From an uncultured Verrucomicrobiota bacterium (GTDB lineage Bacteria; Verrucomicrobiota; Verrucomicrobiae; Opitutales; Opitutaceae), in contig CAMLNJ010000141.1 of assembly GCA_946481225.1 (NCBI GenBank), positions 1-7,355 of the forward strand: a stretch of DNA of 7,355 nt, in the 5' to 3' direction. This document shows positions 6,679 to 7,355 of the stretch, in pieces (positions within the stretch are counted from its first letter, which is position 1; every line of letters starts with the position of its first letter). A model generated the notes under the pieces. That model worked only from the letters and a program-made list of their open reading frames with translations. It made no database searches and was not told the origin of the DNA. The position numbers and the translations under genes are program-made.

Positions 6679-6843
6679 GCCGGTATCATGCAGATGGGCG
6701 GGTCGCGGCGGAGCGATCTCGCGGCACCTTTCGGCGAGGCCCTCGGCTCGAAATACCCTCCGGGTATTCCGTCGCTCGGTCCTCATCGAAATCTGCTCAC
6801 GATCTCACCCCGCGGCTCCGCCGCCCATCTGCGTGATACCGGC
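6679..6843 (-). repeat. 165-bp inverted-repeat element with nested helices, directly after the riboswitch aptamer
   Basis: Terminal arms 6679-6701 and 6821-6843 are reverse complements at 22 of 23 positions (ends GCCGGTATCA / TGATACCGGC). Read in minus-strand RNA, the stem continues with GCGGCGGAGC pairing to GCTCCGCCGC, then CGCGG with CCGCG, then TTTCG, GAGG and CC pairing with GG, CCTC and CGAAA across small internal loops. A tip hairpin follows, CGGAATACCC-GGA-GGGTATTTCG (6748-6770), in which one pair is G-U only in this orientation; the single outer-arm variant pairs better in the plus orientation. No target-site duplication and no ORF are evident. It may be a dispersed palindromic repeat (REPIN or MITE-like) that landed in the leader, or a functional part of the leader RNA. 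The fold is drawn by hand. Confidence 0.8.
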
Positions 6844-6859
6844 CGGACCTCGCTCCTCG

Positions 6860-7000
6860 CCTTCACCGGGCTGCTGGACCCGATTGGCTTTGTCCCCGTC
6901 GTTCGCCGACGAGGTGGGAGTTTGTGGCACGATACCGCAGCGCAACTGTGGCCGGTTCTCACGGCCTTCCCCGACTTCCGAAAACATGCAAAGAACGCGA
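6860..7000 (-). promoter_or_regulatory. Cobalamin riboswitch aptamer controlling the leftward operon (limits approximate)
   Basis: On the minus strand the conserved core reads GGGGAA (6972-6967), then a perfect GGCCG / CGGCC stem around the diagnostic loop TGAGAAC (6966-6950). TTGCGCTGCGGTAT follows, corresponding to the CGCaaCtGTaA segment, then GCCAC (6928-6924). An 8-bp hairpin CCTCGTCG / CGACGGGG with a GCGAA loop (6914-6894) and AAGCCA (6890-6885) at the B12-box position complete it. The order matches the Rfam cobalamin consensus as I remember it. After AAGCCA the B12 box departs from the usual AGCCAGGAGACCTGCC. It is oriented toward DUF4465-btuFCD-cobQ and lies about 340 nt before the first start codon. 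No intrinsic terminator is visible between it and the gene, so the mode of control is unclear; translational or Rho-dependent control is possible. Confidence 0.82.
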
Positions 7001-7077
7001 ACGAACGCCGAGCTTTCGCCCCCGCCGCCGCCCCACGCGAGCCTTGTTCGCCAGCAGATTAAAGCTTGGCAAAAAAC

Positions 7078-7112
7078 GCGTCGTGGCGGGACCGGTAAAA
7101 ACCCGACGGCGC
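7078..7112 (+). other. Hairpin in the divergent intergenic region
   Basis: GCGTCGT (7078-7084) pairs with ACGGCGC (7106-7112), with one U-G wobble in plus-strand RNA. After a GG bulge, CGGG (7087-7090) pairs with CCCG (7102-7105) around an A-rich 11-nt loop. It lies upstream of the candidate metH operator and of the riboswitch, so it may be in neither transcript. I do not recognise it as a SAM or SAH riboswitch. Confidence 0.4.
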
Positions 7113-7115
7113 ATC

Positions 7116-7151
7116 AAACATATCAACATATACGAAAGTAAAGATATGTTT
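7116..7151. promoter_or_regulatory. AT-rich inverted repeat, candidate operator between metH and the B12 operon
   Basis: AAACATATC (7116-7124) and GATATGTTT (7143-7151) form a perfect 9-bp inverted repeat with an 18-nt spacer. The spacer contains a third related half-site, AACATATAC, directly repeated after the first. This is the most AT-rich stretch in an otherwise GC-rich window and lies about 105 nt before metH. The symmetry and spacing suit a dimeric winged-helix regulator; an ArsR-type methionine-cycle regulator such as SahR is one possibility, but the motif was not compared. No convincing -35/-10 pair was found near it. A lone TTTAAT at 7063-7058 on the minus strand could be a -10 for the riboswitch transcript. 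Confidence 0.5.
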
Positions 7152-7210
7152 TTGACTACAGAGGGAAAATCGCCTCCCGTCCTGCCCGACGCGCCCTTCC
7201 GCGCGCGCAC

Positions 7211-7246
7211 TCGACATTCGACTTTAGACTTTCCGACCTTCGACCT
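7211..7246. repeat. Five tandem heptamers immediately before the metH start
   Basis: The units TCGACAT, TCGACTT, TAGACTT, TCCGACCT (one extra base) and TCGACCT follow each other without gaps and end 9 nt before the metH ATG. They occupy the place where a ribosome-binding site would be, and no purine-rich Shine-Dalgarno is present on the coding strand. A short slippage-prone repeat here could vary in copy number between strains. Confidence 0.7.
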
Positions 7247-7255
7247 CTTCCGCCC

Positions 7256-7355
7256 ATGTCCGCCTCCTTCGCACCCAAGATGACCTCCGCCGAAATTGAG
7301 CTCCGCCGCCTCCTCGCCGAGCGCGTCGCGATCATCGACGGCGCCATGGGCACCA
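7256..7355 (+). CDS. metH: Methionine synthase MetH (cobalamin-dependent), N-terminal fragment
   Basis: Only the first 33 codons are present, the rest being beyond the window. They start MSASFAPKMTSAEIELRRLL and lead into RVAIIDGAMGT (residues 23-33), the opening of the homocysteine S-methyltransferase barrel that in E. coli MetH reads as an LDGGMGT-type motif. MetH moves a methyl group from methyltetrahydrofolate to homocysteine through a cobalamin cofactor in the cytoplasm. The ATG at 7256 is preferred, with codon 9 as an alternative start; neither has a Shine-Dalgarno. A stand-alone homocysteine methyltransferase or the short subunit of a split MetH would look the same here. The position divergent from a B12 operon makes the cobalamin-dependent enzyme most likely. 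Confidence 0.8.
   Translation, partial: MSASFAPKMTSAEIELRRLLAERVAIIDGAMGT

Noticed and set aside
6679..6843. A complete insertion sequence or transposon
   Set aside because: There is no transposase ORF in the 165 bp and no target-site duplication was found in the flanks. A MITE or REPIN remains possible and is left as a finding.
7152..7180. TTGACT at 7152-7157 as a -35 box for metH
   Set aside because: No acceptable -10 hexamer lies 16-18 nt downstream, where the sequence is GC-rich.
7060..7255. A SAM or SAH riboswitch before metH
   Set aside because: The hairpin at 7078-7112 and neighbouring sequence do not match the cores of these riboswitches that I can recall; no second cobalamin aptamer was seen on the plus strand either.

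Overview
The window looks like GC-rich chromosomal DNA from a Verrucomicrobiota bacterium, probably Opitutales/Opitutaceae-like. This is an inference from the very high GC, the PEP-CTERM sorting tail, the secreted-protein module with a DxDGDG calcium-binding stretch, the prepilin-like protein and weak or absent Shine-Dalgarno sites. No marker gene here fixes the taxon.

Almost everything is one leftward (minus-strand) vitamin B12 operon, read from right to left. A cobalamin riboswitch aptamer (about 7000-6860) opens a long structured leader. It is followed by a DUF4465 protein with a PEP-CTERM tail (6518-5637), a second secreted protein of the cell-surface type (5631-4435) and a pseudopilin-like protein (4438-3644). 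Then come the B12 ABC importer, btuF (3639-2788), btuC (2791-1787) and btuD (1662-937), and cobyric acid synthase cobQ (940-1, running off the left edge). Junctions are 4-5 nt gaps or 4-bp ATGA overlaps, so the genes are probably translationally coupled. The exception is the 124-nt btuC-btuD gap, which holds an inverted-repeat element. On the right edge metH (B12-dependent methionine synthase) starts in the opposite direction at 7256 and is cut by the window end.

The 737-nt divergent region (6519-7255) is rich in structure. From right to left it holds five tandem heptamers just before the metH ATG, a 9-bp AT-rich inverted repeat (candidate operator), a hairpin, the riboswitch, a 165-bp inverted-repeat element with nested helices directly after the aptamer, and two smaller hairpins before the first gene.

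Working model (inference): when B12 is scarce the riboswitch allows expression of BtuFCD and CobQ together with two exported proteins and a pseudopilin. The exported proteins are therefore candidates for a cell-surface corrinoid-capture apparatus upstream of the importer. No TonB-dependent BtuB receptor lies in the window. The product of the pathway feeds the adjacent B12-dependent enzyme MetH.
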